Shown: positions 23,072 through 35,671 of the stretch, one piece after another
How positions within the stretch are numbered: position 1 is the stretch's first letter
How the letters are laid out: the number at the start of each line of letters is the position of its first letter
Assembly (NCBI GenBank): GCA_020740775.1
Contig: JAHEWK010000005.1
Span: 1,674,001-1,738,000 of the forward strand
Length of the DNA stretch: 64,000 nt
From: Ilyonectria destructans
Taxonomy: Eukaryota; Ascomycota; Sordariomycetes; Hypocreales; Nectriaceae
Direction: 5' to 3'
Notes under the pieces: generated by a model
Databases searched by the model: none
What the model saw: only the letters and a program-made list of their open reading frames with translations
What the model was told of the DNA's origin: nothing
Made by a program: the position numbers and the translations under genes

Positions 23072-25193
23072 ATGTCGTTGTTGACCCGAAGGAATATCAC
23101 TAGATCGCGCAATGGATGCGCAGAATGCAAATCCAAGAGAGTATGAAACCTGTCTTCGGTTCTGTTCATTGCCGCGCATAGCTGACTGTTCTTACCAGAT
23201 CAAATGCGATGAAGCCAAGCCCTACTGCTCGCGCTGTGAGAGGCTGGGCATCCCGTGTCCAGGGTATAAGAAGCCTCTGAAATGGTCAACGAAATCCAGG
23301 CCTTTTACCTCCCAAGCGAATACTCTGGGGATAAGTGAATCAGGAAACCCTCTGGAGATGTCTGGATATGCCATTGACCAGCCGCAATATCACGACCAGT
23401 CTACCATCGATCTCCAAAACTCAGAATTCTCAGAGCAATTTGCAGATATTATTAACACAGGAGACATTCGCCTTCAGGAACACGACAACCTGGAGTCACC
23501 GTTGTCGTTTATAGAACCGTTGGGTGGAGCACAGCAATTTGACATGGATCCAACGCCAGGGCCATCTTCATACATTGAATACCAGGAGCCGAACGAAGAT
23601 GACCTGTGGCAAGACAACTTTATAAGCACCGCACAGCAACTTGACATCGACCCAACGCCACGACCAAGTCCACAAATTGGACACCAGGACCTGAACGAAG
23701 ATCAACAATGGCCAGCTACCTTTCTGAACCCTCCACAGCAAGACTCTAGTGTTCAGGAACGCCAAGTATCTCTGAGACCATTTTCAGGGTCTCGCTGCGA
23801 AATTCCACTTTCCAAATCCCTGCAGGACCACTCGTCAATTTTGGTCGAGTATTATTTTAAAGAAGTGTGCGGCCTCATGTCTTGCTACGATAGCCGAATG
23901 AATCCATACAGAACGGCCATATCCAACGTATGGTCCCAATCCCAATCTCTCTACTACATCATCCAGAGCATGGCTGCTGCTTGCCTGTCTGAGGTGTCGC
24001 CTAATCTCGCCAAAGTCAGCCGCCAACTCCGAGACGCCGCAGTGAGCTCCGTATCGAAAGAAACCAAACGTACTCAAATGGAAACTCCATCTCTGTTGGC
24101 ATTGGTCATGCTTGGCATGAGCCTCTCCTGGCATGACGCTGGCAGTCTGGGCCAGTCAGAGTTTGAACTACTCGCTAAAACAGCTTGTTTTTCTGAGGCT
24201 CATGACGACGGCATTTCCTTAGCGGATAAGCAAAAGAAGGTTTTCTTCTATAATTCGCTCATCTACTGGAGGATGTTACTTTCATTCGTCACTGATCAGG
24301 AGTTGACATCACCAGCAATCCTGCATCCTCAGCCACAACCATCTCAGTCGATAACCGCCCAACCGTGGGAACTCCGCATGCCACATCCACAAACAGGCAC
24401 TGGAATCGAGGTGCAAGAGCTGGTCGCTAACGTTGGGAGTCTGATTAGGAGGGAGCGAAAGCGAATTCGCTCTCGTCGATATTCATCGAGGCAAGATGTT
24501 GAGCAGTCCGAGAATGCCATCCAAGCTGCGGAAAATCTCTACGTCAAGCTTTGCGCAATCGACCTACCGAGTGAGGCTTCGATTGTTGACTCGGGAGACG
24601 AAATGACCCCGACAACCCATCTGCTGAAGATTGCTGAAGCTTACAGGTGTATGGGCTTACTACAACTCTATCGAAATTTCCCGGACTTGCTTTCACTTTC
24701 CTCGTGGCCGGGGGACTCTGCGAGTCAATCGGGCTCGCCAAACAGTCCTGATGGCACCTATGATTCTACCGACACTGGGCATTTGCTGGATACATGGTTG
24801 ACTTGCCTTGCCCTTCACATTCTTGATTTAGTAGAGGATGTCCCTGTATCGTCACGGAGCCGGTCCATCCAGCCGCTGCTGCTCGTTAGCATTTGCAGTG
24901 AATTATCCCTGAGTCGTTCGTTTTGCTCGATCGGCGGCCGGCAAAGAGTTCCTGTGGCCAGCATTACATCTAGTCCACGGATCAAGGTCCCACCTTCGGC
25001 CATGGACGTTCTACAAGCACGAAGAGCTGTCATTTCTCGTCTCTCATATTTCGAGAATGTCTTGGCGGCCAAACCTATACGCCGAATGTTGTTGTTGATA
25101 AAAGAGACATGGGCTTGGATGGACGAGAAACAGGAGGATGTCTATTGGATGGATGTGATGATAGAGAAAAGCTACGAAACTTTGATGGGTTAA
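23072..25193 (+). CDS. Zn(II)2Cys6 transcription factor with fungal-specific regulatory domain (687 aa)
   Basis: Exon 1 is 23072-23140, the intron is 23141-23198 (GTATGA, CTGAC branch, CAG) and exon 2 is 23199-25193. Only this model restores the binuclear cluster: Cys16-X2-Cys19-X6-Cys26-X6-Cys33-X2-Cys36-X6-Cys43, with a linker PGYKKPLKW typical of the class. Residues about 160-230 hold an internal duplication around FDMDPTPGPSS and LDIDPTPRPSP. The large C-terminal part, from about LQDHSSILVEYYFKEVCGLM onward, matches the alpha-helical fungal transcription factor domain of the Fungal_trans_2 type. It is a nuclear DNA-binding regulator. It lies directly upstream of, and in the same direction as, an amino acid permease, so local control of amino-acid uptake and oxidation genes is a fair inference. 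Confidence 0.92.
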
Positions 25194-25724
25194 GATGATT
25201 GCAATATATGATCATTCAATAGGGAACCGATTGATGATGGGTGTGAATCTTGAAGCCATACACAGCAGCGCCATTCATTGGGAACATGTGGCGAAAGATA
25301 CCGCCAGATAAGCCATTTCATCAGGCGATTGCCTTCTAACTAGGCGCTAATAAGTTACTGTAGCACTTGGAGTAATCGCACGCGTCGCACCTCTTATCTC
25401 CCGATCCGAAGGCACCCCACAACTGATCCGTCGGACCCGCAAATGTCTTTTCCTTTGCTAAAGACTGCCGTTCTAGGATTAGCCTTCTCCTCATAGCCTC
25501 GTCCTCCCCGCGAACACATGATGCTTTGGCGATACGGGGGTCTCGATCTGGTATCCAATTGGCCGGACAATCGCTATTACAACCAATTTCCAGCTCAGAT
25601 GGCTAGATAGCCAGGTGCGCTGCATCATATTATATCTACGGAGGACGCCAAGGAGCAGACATCTACTGCTTCCCAGATCTTTTACTTCCGAGAACATTGG
25701 CAATCTCAGGCTGTGACAAACATC
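25194..25724. promoter_or_regulatory. permease promoter region with CCG/CGG palindrome
   Basis: Separates the regulator stop codon from the permease ATG. It contains TCCGTCGGA at 25427-25435, a perfect palindrome of CCG and CGG triplets, the half-site class bound by Zn2Cys6 proteins, about 290 bp upstream of the permease start. Binding by the neighbouring regulator is a guess. Confidence 0.4.
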
Positions 25725-27792
25725 ATGGCTGGTCACGCTACAGGACAGGAGGGTCACCTCCAGAAGCGCTTTTCGAAGATTACCATGATAGGCATGGCCT
25801 TTGCGATTCTAAAGTACGCCGACCCACGACGCGACTAATTAATCATGCTGATATTCCCAGTACCTGGATTTCTCTTGCTGGGTCAATTGGCCTCGTCATG
25901 CCGTCTGGCGGATCCGTTTCGTTTGTGTATGGCTTTGTTTTCTGTGTACTTTGCAATGTGTGCTTGAGCGCCAGCGTGGGAGAGCTGGCGTCTCTCTGGC
26001 CCACTGCTGGAGGGCAGTACCACCATGCTTATGCCTTGTGCACTCAGAAGTGGAAGAAGTCGATCGTAAGTCAAGCGATGCCTGCGTCTCGCATGTGCTT
26101 ACGGAGAATAGAGCTTCCTCGTTGGATGGGTCAATATTGCAGGCTGGCTTACGCTGAACACAACGGCGGCCTACTTTGGAGGTATGACATCAAAACCTTT
26201 GCAAAGACCAGCGTATTAACATCGAGCAGCTCGATTCCTTGTGGCAGCTGCGGTAGTAGGCTCCGGCGGCACCTACCAGATCACCCAATGGAGCACATAC
26301 TTGATGTTCGTCGCAGTGTCCATCATTGGCGTGCTGTTGAACATTTTCGCTTACCCCATCCAAAACCGCTGGAATGAGGGCGCCTGTAGGTCACTTCCAT
26401 TCCACCATGTTAACCTACTAACTTCATGCAGTGTATTGGTCGTTGGCGAGCGTCGTCATCATCAGCATTGTGCTTCTTGCCACCTCTCCCAAGGCCGACG
26501 CGGAATTTGTCTTTACGAACTTTTCCAACACGACCGGTTGGAGTGATGGCACGGCGTGGATGCTCGGGTTGCTCCAGTCCGCTCTTAGTCTCATTGGGTA
26601 GGTTCTTACGTCCAGCTGCAATTGCGGGATCGCTAACATAGCCGCAGTTACGATGCTGTTGCTCATATGACAGAAGAGATGCCTCACCCTGCCAGGGACG
26701 CCCCGGTAGCTATGGTTTCTGCTGTCCTCGTCGGCGGCGTGACGTTAGTCTCCCCTACTATGCGTACAGACGTGTCCTAACACATGTTTAGGGGTATCGC
26801 TTTCATCCTCGTGATGCTCTTCTGCTTCGTTGACCTCGATCTTCTTCTCGCGTCCCCAACACAAAGTCCCCTCACCGAATTAATACATCAATCGACCGGT
26901 AGTAGCGCGGCTGCAGCGATCTTGAGCGTAGCTGTTGCGCTATGTTTCGTTAATGGAGCCAACGGCTGTGTCACATCTGGTAGTCGGCTGCTTTGGGCCA
27001 TGGCACGAGACAACGGCACACCATTCTCTCGATAGTAAGCCGTCTTGCTCCCTTGAATGCCAAAGTTACTGACACAACCCTCAAGCTTGTCCCATCTCCA
27101 TCCGAAACTCAACGTTCCCGTCCGCGCAATCCTTGCTCAAGCAGTCTTCAATCTCCTCTTCGGTCTCATCTACCTTGGTAATGCTCGTCTACCTACGCCC
27201 AATACTATCATTTCTAATATACCTTCAGGACCGGAGGTAGCCTTTAATGCCTACATCGCGAGTTGCACGCTATTCCTCAACCTATCTTACGCTGTACCCA
27301 TTATGATTCTGCTCATACGGGGCCGAGATCTCGTTTTAGACAACCCCCCTGAATTCTGCCTTGGAAAGGTCTTGGGATATGTCATGAACTACACGGCTGT
27401 TATTTTCGTGATTGTCACTTCTGTTGTGAGTCTTATAATATCTTTACTACTCAAAGTACCCTAGTACAACACCGAGGAAAAATACTGACACGTCATCGTA
27501 CTCCTTAGTTCTTCTGCTTCCCCCCGGCCATCCCAATAAATCTATCTACCATGAGTACGCGCCATTCCGCTTCTTGTATATGTACTATATCTAATGCGTC
27601 ATAGATTACGTCACAGCCGTGGTTGGAATCTTCATAGTCTTTGTGACTGTGCTATGGATCTTTAAGAAAAAGTCATACAATGGTCCAAAATTCGATCTTA
27701 TCCTAGGGGAGGATCTGCCCGTGGCGAATTCGATTTCGGAGGAGCTAAAGAACGACACAACCTCTGACTCTCATTCAAAGCCCCTGGATTGA
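25725..27792 (+). CDS. amino acid / GABA-type permease, APC superfamily (515 aa, 11 exons)
   Basis: Exons: 25725-25813, 25861-26065, 26112-26181, 26230-26385, 26432-26597, 26648-26743, 26792-27034, 27086-27177, 27229-27425, 27509-27554 and 27605-27792. All ten introns are 46-83 bp, GT...AG, mostly with CTAAC/CTGAC branches, and every junction keeps frame. The product is a 12-helix transporter of the choline/GABA permease group. Diagnostic blocks are WISLAGSIGLVMPSGG-like helix 1, VGELASLWPTAGGQYH, VGWVNIAGW, ALSLIGYDAVAHMTEEMP, NGANGCVTSGSRLLWAMARD and a C-terminal CFPPAIPIN block. It is predicted at the plasma membrane; substrates in this group include GABA, choline and other amines. Intactness through ten introns argues for a working gene. 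It lies between the Zn2Cys6 regulator and a convergent nitrilase gene. Confidence 0.93.
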
Positions 27793-28267
27793 TATGGATT
27801 GGCTTTCGTGCGCGGTACACAATTTGGCATTGAAGGATTCAGGGGTTTGGGGCGGCGGCTGTCTGAGGTCGAATTACCGCTGCCGAATCAGAAAGAGGTA
27901 TATCTGTGTATTGCTTCATAGACACTCTAAATTTAATCTACACAATATGTACTATGATCATCAGGTTATTCAGTCCCACAAAGTTCGGCCTCATGTGGAT
28001 TGCCAGCAAGTGTCCTCTTCCATTTAGGTGCTATGTGCCCCATAGGATAGTGATGTGTTGTCTTCATCGTCGGGCGACTCAACTGCGCGTGGGCTTGGTT
28101 GGTTATTCTTGACAGATGCTTGCTGCAAGGTTGCAGTCACAGTCACAAGAGTGACTGACGTCAGGGAACTAAGATATTAAGTAACAAGACCTCTTTGAGT
28201 TCTCTGAGTGTCTTTATATTGATGGCATCAAGTTTGTAGTATATTACATCAAATCTACATGGACGTG
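27793..28267. other. convergent 3' region, permease / nitrilase
   Basis: Holds the 3' ends of two convergent genes. The 77-codon open frame at 27794 has no support. No terminator motif is separable from AT-rich sequence. Confidence 0.45.
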
Positions 28268-29326
28268 CTATAGGTTACTAGCCTGCTTGACCACATCTCG
28301 ACCCTGGGTATACCCATAGTGCCAATCCTCCCTTCCCAAGTCTTGTCGGATTTCGTAATTCTGCTCCGCGAGCTCGACAGCCCGCATGTCTACCTCTAAA
28401 ACACGCATTCCTTCCTCGCTATCTGTAAAGCTTCCGGGCACCGTTCCCACGATAGGCAACGTAACTTGACTGCACCCAAAGAATCCTTCCTGTGCAGGTC
28501 CACCAACATTGCAGTATATGATTGCCGCAGTGTTTTCGAATGCTCGTGTGATCAACGTGGATTGCACGAACATCTTCTCGCAGTCTGGGTTATATGCAAG
28601 CCCTTCCTTGGACATGTCTGAAGCTGTCCAGTACGAAGGCATGATAATTATTTTGGCGCCCGCGAGAACAAGCTGTCGGAATGCTTCAGGAAAGGCAAGG
28701 TCCCAGCAGACTAAGATACCAAGTGGCCCTAGGGGGGTGTTGATTACTTGGTGAGGGTTAGACGAGCTGGTGTGAGCTGTGGTTTGTCTCGCGTAGTCGA
28801 CAGAAGAGGTCAAGTGCTGACGCTCTGGGATCCAGAGGTTGGTTTTAGTGTAGCTGCCAAGAACCCGACCATTGTGGTCAATGAAATGGGAGGTATTGAG
28901 AAGGGTTCTTCTGGAAGCTTCGGTGCTATTGATGGACCCTTGAGGAGTGGCGTGCTTTGGTGCCTCTGAGACGATTGTTCCCGTACATATGTTGATGTGA
29001 AGTTCAGCGGCCAAGTCTTGGTATCGCTGTAGGAAGCGACGGGCATCCTCAAATTCCAACGCAAATGATGGTTCTTTCGGCACCCAGTCCATCAAGTGGT
29101 ATTCCGGCAGGACAGCCAGCGACGCTCCCTGGGCTGCTGCCAACCGGATTTGTCCAGCGGCATGCGCAAAATTGTACTCGGCATCGAGGGGCTGCCAAGA
29201 AAATTAGTACCATGCTTCGCCACAAAAGGCCTGGTATAAAGGCTGATAAGGGTGCCATCTGGGTACCTTTGGCCTCATCTGTACAATGGCGACCTTGAAT
29301 GTTGGGTTTGTCGTGGTAGCTGCCAT
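28268..29326 (-). CDS. nitrilase-superfamily carbon-nitrogen hydrolase (327 aa)
   Basis: Exon 1 is 29326-29267 and exon 2 is 29191-28268; the 75-bp intron has GTACCC and CAG and keeps frame (QMRPK joined to PLDAEYNF). The Glu-Lys-Cys triad is present: Glu50 in VLPEYHL, Lys136 in SYTKTNLW and Cys182 in LVCWDLAFPEAFR. Length and beta-strand pattern fit the amidase side of the superfamily rather than true nitrilases. Such enzymes release ammonia from amides, omega-amides or carbamoyl groups. No targeting signal is visible, so it is probably cytosolic. Beside an amino acid permease, and in the same neighbourhood as an L-amino acid oxidase, an omega-amidase-like role on Gln/Asn-derived keto-amides is possible; this is inference only. 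Confidence 0.9.
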
Positions 29327-32300
29327 GATGTATTGATGCAATGGTATTGGAGATTCACAAAACTTTTCGTGAGAAAGGCAAATGTGTGAACAGACTGGCG
29401 TGGGATTGTATGGACTTTGTGATTCAAAGAGGAACGGCATTTAGGATTCTATTGGTAATATGACCAGGCCAGATGCTGATGAATTACCCGTCGGATTCGT
29501 TTTTGGCATTGATATCCTTCGCTTCTAGTAACCTCTTTTAGAAGTTTTAGTGGAGCGCTTTAATTGTCACATGCGAGCTGTAGGGTAGGCACTGACTCAA
29601 TCTCTTGACAGTGTTAGTCCCACCCCATTCAATCTAATGTGCGATTATATGGATCGTAATGGGATGTGTTGTGTGCGTTGGGCGATAAGGAGGGCTATGA
29701 TATACAGAGAGATAAGCTCATAATCGATTATAGGTTGCCTGATTTACTCGGTATTGGTGTATAAGTACCAACCCAGCTGAGTCGGATTCTATCCGTCAAT
29801 GTCGGTATATCCTCTCGACTCAATTTGGATGGCGGGGAATACGATGATATAAACACACCAGGAGTCACATGTTCCTCTAGTTGCGGGCCTTGCACCTACC
29901 ACCTACGCCACTCTCTTTCGTCTCAGCCCGGTCTTCACAAACGAGTTGGAGATGAGGAGGGTTCCTCATTTTTGCTAATTTGCCCATCTAATGTCGCATC
30001 GATTTGTATTTTAAAGCTACAAAGGCCAAGATAGGAAATCTCTTTTCCGTAATTCTCTCAGATCTAGTATCTAACTACGCTTTGAAGTGATCCCAAGCCA
30101 CCTACAACCCAGGTGGCCGTCTATGTTATTACATATTGTGATTAACTTATTTACAGGCAGTCTAAGTCAAGCATCTCTTACGTTGTGTACACGAAGGAGG
30201 TCATTGTGGTGGCTGGAAATGTCATTCAGTTCGTGAAACTAATCTCGAAGTTTGTGTTTTGCTACCTGTACCGGCTCGTTCTAGAGGAGAACTTAAAATA
30301 ACTTGACAAAGTCCCTATGATAAGGACGAATATACAGTATATTTTAACACAAGTAAAAGCGGAAAATTGTAGCAAAGCCTACCCCAACCTCGTTGCTTTG
30401 ATCCAAGGATGGTTAGTCTGAAACAGTAATTCATAGATCTACAAAACGGGCCGGGGGTCGTGTGCTTAAAAGACCTATGGTCGCGTTCTACAAAGTGCGG
30501 TGTCCTCAGTACAACCCGTGGTCAAGAAGCAATTTATTGCTTCAAATTATGAGTGCAGACGATGCCGCATATATCGTTAGGGACATGATACAAAGAGCTC
30601 ATGCGTTTTCCTCTGGAGTTTCGTAGAGGTATGATCTTTACTCCGGGGTCTAAGAAGCGGCAACGACCTATCAATCATCAACTGACAGGTGTTCGAGCTC
30701 CCTGATAAACTGGACTTGTTTTTGGGCCGAATATGTTGAATGTGCTAGAGCGCTTGTACAGGAAACATGCGGCTCGAACGTTACAGATAGTTGTTTGAGC
30801 TTATCTATGGTCCTATCACCCACTTAAGCTGCTGTTCTTGGGCCTTGAGGATTGCCAAGTGAACACCAAGCTCTAAACGTGTCTTGAAACCTGGCTGCTG
30901 GTAGATGTACTGAAAGAGAGAGGGCGAGGCTTGAACAACGACGACTCATGGCGCAATGCAAAGATCTTTCGCACATCACCGTCCTGAAAATAAGCCAGTT
31001 TCTTTGGAGAGAGAGTTAGACCACTGCACTGAACAATTTTGGATTTTCCGCGAAGCCAAGACATTGCTCCTCTGCTAACCTAGCGAGCAGGATCGGCGTT
31101 TGGGCCCTCGGCCGTCTTACTAGATGCACATGTCTATCAGTTCAAATTACTGGTGTACTTATGTCTTCTTACTATTCTCAAGCCTTATCGTTAACTGTCG
31201 ATAGACAACATTTTAAAATGATGGTGAGATCGAAGTCACGGCACACCAAGCAGCCATGGATATTCTGGACGAATTTGAGTATCCCATTATTACAGTCTTG
31301 AAAAGAAAAACCCAAAAGAAACTTCGGTGCTCCCTTCAAGACAGTATGAACGAGCGCTTTGAGGTGATAGAAGGCACCAATTCTCTTGCGCCTGGGGCGC
31401 TTTCACAAGAACTACGAATTTGTGTACTGATAAACGTCTTTCTGGAGCCAGAGGTTGAAGAAAGGCTCGATGAGAATATTGATGAAGACAGGACCAGAAT
31501 TGAGGATGTTGATCAAGTTGTGCCTAACAAATAGCAGAGAACAGCATGGAACAAGTTCCGCAATTCATTTGGTCTGTAGTTGTTTGCAGAAAGGATTTCT
31601 TAGTTAAGAGAAAAATATGGACGGCATGCAAAAAAAAAAAAAAAAAAAAAAAAAGGGAACCGCCCATGCGCAATGCAGAGTTGCAGATGCGACTGCTCGA
31701 CCACTGAGAATACTCGTATAAGGTGATGGATGTATCTTCGTTGTTGCCCGTAATCACTCAGCTTTTAGAGGGGTATTTCTCATTCATTAAATCGAAAGTT
31801 GTTGAAAAGTGGTTTAGATTCGAGATTGAAAGTAGAAGGGACGTGGTTGTTTCCTCGCCATCAAGGTTGAGGAATAGTTGGCAATGTGCCTTATGCCTGG
31901 TGATTAAACTAACCCCCCACGCTTAGCAATCGGTATGGCCTTGCGAAGGTCATTGCAATTATGGCCAAGGTTCAGAATTATGAACACGGAAGCAAGGGTT
32001 ACTCCTAGAATGTCCAATTAAGACGTTCAGCACTCTAGATTAGCAATGCTACAAGTGGGGGAGTGCTGTCGTAAGCCTGACTCTCGCAGAGTTGCATTTA
32101 CCGCGCCCTTGGGCGACAAGATACCGATAACTTGCTGATAGCAGGCAGGCAAGCAAATAAGTGGAAACACCCACATCTGGGCATTGGATGATGGCTAAGT
32201 TGCCACCCGGCCCGGCCCATTTCCAATTGCTTTATCTCCAAGGGTTATCCTTTGGATGATAAGAGCCCTACCCTTCGGCGATATTCGGCCGGGGACAAAG

Positions 32301-33531
32301 TGCGGGGACACAACCCGGCGTGGAGAGAGGAACGGGGTCTCTCTTAAAAGCTCTAGCTCCGAGCATCCCCTGCAAGAGTCTCCACCTTTGATGCAGTTTC
32401 TTATCTTGACCCTTCGGTTATGAACTGATTGCGGGTGACGTTGAGCGGGGTTGTTAAGAATAAGATCTGCGGAACTTATGTTACCGCTCACGGCCAACAA
32501 CAATGAGGGGCGGGACACTTGTAAGAAGTTCGCCGACAACCAACTAAACGAGCAAATGTGGAACGTTCCACTTTGTAGAGCTGATAATGAACGAACTGCA
32601 TTATGAAGCTTTGACACTAACCTCTTCAAACAAACGAGGACGATAAGGCATCATGCCAAACAGGCAATTAAGCGGTGCTCCGCCCTCGGCAGGGTAGGCC
32701 TGTTCCGCCCCCGCGAGGTCGGAGGAACGGCAAATGCCCTACCCAGAGTAAGCATATTAAAAACTCAAGAAATAAGGAAAGATTGGGGTGACTGTCGGAA
32801 TCACGCTATTCCTTATACTAGCTAGCAGACACCGAAACCGAAGGAATACGGAGTATGATGTAGGGCCTCCAGAATCTTCATACACCGCCAAGTAACGTTC
32901 CAATTTATTGAGTTTTAATGTCTCAACAACCCTGGAAAATCATCGGGCTTTAAAACTAGCCAAACTTGCAACAAGGAAGCCAGATAAAGAGCACGTGGGA
33001 GGAGACACGTGGGACCGGCAGCCCTGGTGTTTCTTCCCCATTCGGGACTTTTCTGAGAATTCACCCGCAGCCGATATCTTGACGTGCAGATAAATCCTAC
33101 GTTGTAGGTGGGCTATCAAAGGTGCTCGAGATAGGCACCGCTATCACTCACAAACCCGGTAGAACTGATTTTGCTCCCTGCGTCTACAAATACCCTTACT
33201 CTTTTGTGTCAAGAGAGTCATGAAAATTACGTAAATGTCACAGCTGCCATCCGCTTAATTATTCCCGATTTCTTCGAGGTGGGCCGGTCCTGGGAATAGT
33301 TTTGGATCCGAAGATTGATTGCCGGAGCATCGGAAGACTCCGATGATGACGAGGCCTTTGACCGACGACCCGGCAGCACATAGGATGATAATGAACCAAA
33401 TACTGAAGAGTGCTAGAATCATTGGGATATAAATCATTAGATAGCCCTCCCCCTCGATAGTTATGACACAAGACAGCCTCTAGCTTTGCAAGACGGACCA
33501 ATTGACGCCAAAGAATCCTGACGACATCATC
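29327..33531. other. 4.2-kb gene-poor gap
   Basis: No intact gene is recognised. A 92-codon open frame at 31256-31534 and short pieces near 30600-30760 (for example FELPDKLDLFLGR in one frame) may be gene relics. A poly(A) tract with a tRNA-like flank is annotated separately at 31630-31716. The 3' end must contain the promoter of the amino acid oxidase. Confidence 0.4.
31630..31716 (-). repeat. 25-bp A/T homopolymer next to tRNA-like 5' half
   Basis: The plus strand has 25 consecutive A (31630-31654). Read on the minus strand, the adjoining sequence contains CTCAGTGGTCGAGC (within about 31690-31710), a good match to a tRNA D-arm and internal A box. It continues to GGCGGTTCCC, a poor B-box, and then runs into the T tract, which would stop RNA polymerase III. 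No complete cloverleaf can be folded by eye. It may be a tRNA-derived SINE relic, a tRNA pseudogene, or a poly(A) tail left by retroposition. Confidence 0.35.
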
Positions 33532-35671
33532 ATGGCTCCCCACATGTCTAAGCTGCTTGGCGTTGCAACGGCCTTGTACGGTCTTTGCGTCGCTCAACCG
33601 ACCATTGGCCAATCGGTCTCGTTTCAGGGCCCTTTTGATGTAGAGCAGGGTGGTCTCCACAACATCCATGTGGAATATCATGAACAACTCAATGGCGAAC
33701 TGACAATCGTGTATGGCTCATGCACCATCGACTCGCCGTCCCAGGCGCACCATCAAATTGGCCGCACGCACATTGGCAACCACCCAGCCGCGAAGCGCCA
33801 CCTGGACTGGGACGAACAACGCCCAACCAAGTTCGTCTGGGTGACTCCCAGTGACGTCATCTCCGGCTGTCTTCATGCTTTTGTTGACGGCGGACTCGTT
33901 GGGAGGTCTGAGCAAGTCAGTGTCAAGAAGAGGAAGCTGACCCGTCGAGCCACCTTGGCTGATGTGGCTGAGCCCCTGGGTGCCTGGTTCGATGGCGTCG
34001 AATACATGAAGCAGAAGGAACCTGATGAGGCATTCGTCGCTGTGACTAAGAAGAAGTCGTTTGGTATCCTTGGAGGTGGTATGTCTGGTCTTATGACATC
34101 CGTAAGTCGCTCTTCATTTCCTATGCTTCTACCGCAAGTTCGAATTGTACAATTAGACTTACAAATTACTATAGTTGTTGCTCGACTCGGTGGGTATTCA
34201 CAACTGGAAGATCATTGAATCTTCTGGCCGTGTGGGTGGTCGCGTCAGGACGACATATCTTAATAACTCCAAGCCGGAGGACCACCAGTATCACGAACTT
34301 GGTCCCATGCGTTTCCCACAATCCCTCACAGATCCCGATACCAACGCCACCTACGAAATCATGGACCATCGAATGGTGTTCCAGCTCGCCGACGTTCTCA
34401 ACGGACTAAACACCGGCAATGATACCTTACAAGTCAAATTCATCCCCTGGATTCAGACGAGTGATAATGTGCCGGTGACCACCAACAAACGACGTCCAGA
34501 TGGTACCTTTCCCGGTAAAAGCGAAGTCGCAAACGACCCCGCATATGCCGAAGTGACGGTATATTCAAATGCTACGGCAGTTGCTGAGGCCGAGGAGGCG
34601 CTTGATGAGTTTAAGGACATGACGTCGGAGAAGCTTAAGTTCTATGCCACCAATGTTTTCAAGGCCCACAAGCAAGCCGTCGAGGAGGGCTACTTTGACT
34701 TTTCAGAGGTAGAGTACCTCCGCTATGTGATGAAGACCAACGCCAACGTTACCGACGAGATGGCTTCCTCAACCAGCATCTCGCCGATGTGGGAGTACGA
34801 CACCGTTTACTTCATGGCCGACAAATGGCGCACGATCGACGGAGGTCTCAGCCGCCTACCTGCCGCCTTTGAGAATCTCGTTAAAGGCCGCGTTATCTTC
34901 AACTCCAAGGTCCACGGCGTCAAGCACAATAGCGAGAACGATACCCTCACAGTTTCCTACCGCCCGCTCGGTAGCAACCCCCGGGAGGTCAAGTCAAGCA
35001 CTGAGGAGTTTGACTATCTCTTCAACACTGTTCCTCTTAACCTCCTTCGTTTCTGGGAACTGCCTCGATATTCTAGCCTCATGCGACGTGCTATCGACCG
35101 ATACAACTTTGGTACTGCCGCCAAGATTGCCATCCAGTACGAGACTCGCTTCTGGGAACATCTTGATTTCCCCATCTACGGCGGCTGTGGTAGCGTCAAC
35201 ATCCCTCTCATTGGCTCGATATGCTACCCCCCCTTTGATATCAACGGCACCGGCCCCGGTGTTTTGTTGGCCACCTACATCTCGGGTCCAAACGCCAACA
35301 CCGCATGCGCCATGACCGATGAAGAACACGTCGCCTACGTCCAACAGGCCGTAGTTGACATCCATGGCTCTGTGGCCGACGACAACTGGACCGGTAACTG
35401 GGATCGTCAGTGCTGGGACCATGACGAGCACCACGCGGGGTCATGGGCTTCACCTATTACTGGGCAACAGGAGCTGTACATTCCCGCCTTCTGGCGCACA
35501 GAGTTTAACACTGTCTTCATCGGTGAGCATACGAGTTACACGCACGCGTGGATCTTCAGTGCTTTGGAGAGCGCCACAAGAGGAACCGTGCAGATGCTGC
35601 TGGATCTCGGCTTGGTGGACGAAGCAAAGCAAATCACGAAAACGTGGATGGCCAGATGGATTACAATATAA
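33532..35671 (+). CDS. secreted FAD-dependent L-amino acid oxidase (688 aa)
   Basis: Exon 1 is 33532-34101 and exon 2 is 34175-35671; the 73-bp intron has GTAAGT and TAG and keeps frame. A signal peptide (about 1-26) is followed by a long N-terminal region (to about 170) like the propeptide of Neurospora-type L-amino acid oxidases. The Rossmann motif is G181-x-G183-x-x-G186 with Glu205 binding the adenosine ribose, then SGRVGGRVRT, the GG-R-R signature of amine oxidases. The C-terminal FAD block is FIGEHTSYTHAWIFSALESATRG. Family reaction: L-amino acid + O2 + H2O to 2-keto acid + NH3 + H2O2. Fungal secreted members scavenge nitrogen, and the peroxide can inhibit competitors. Several N-glycosylation sites are visible. 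It converges on a monocarboxylate-type transporter that could handle keto acids (inference). Confidence 0.93.

Noticed and set aside
26140..26185. Suspected frameshift in exon 3 of the amino acid permease.
   Set aside because: Careful recounting showed the frame runs on cleanly to a GTATGA donor; the gene is intact.
31256..31534. 92-codon frame before the poly(A) tract, considered as a retroposed gene.
   Set aside because: No recognisable family and no target duplication visible around it and the A tract.
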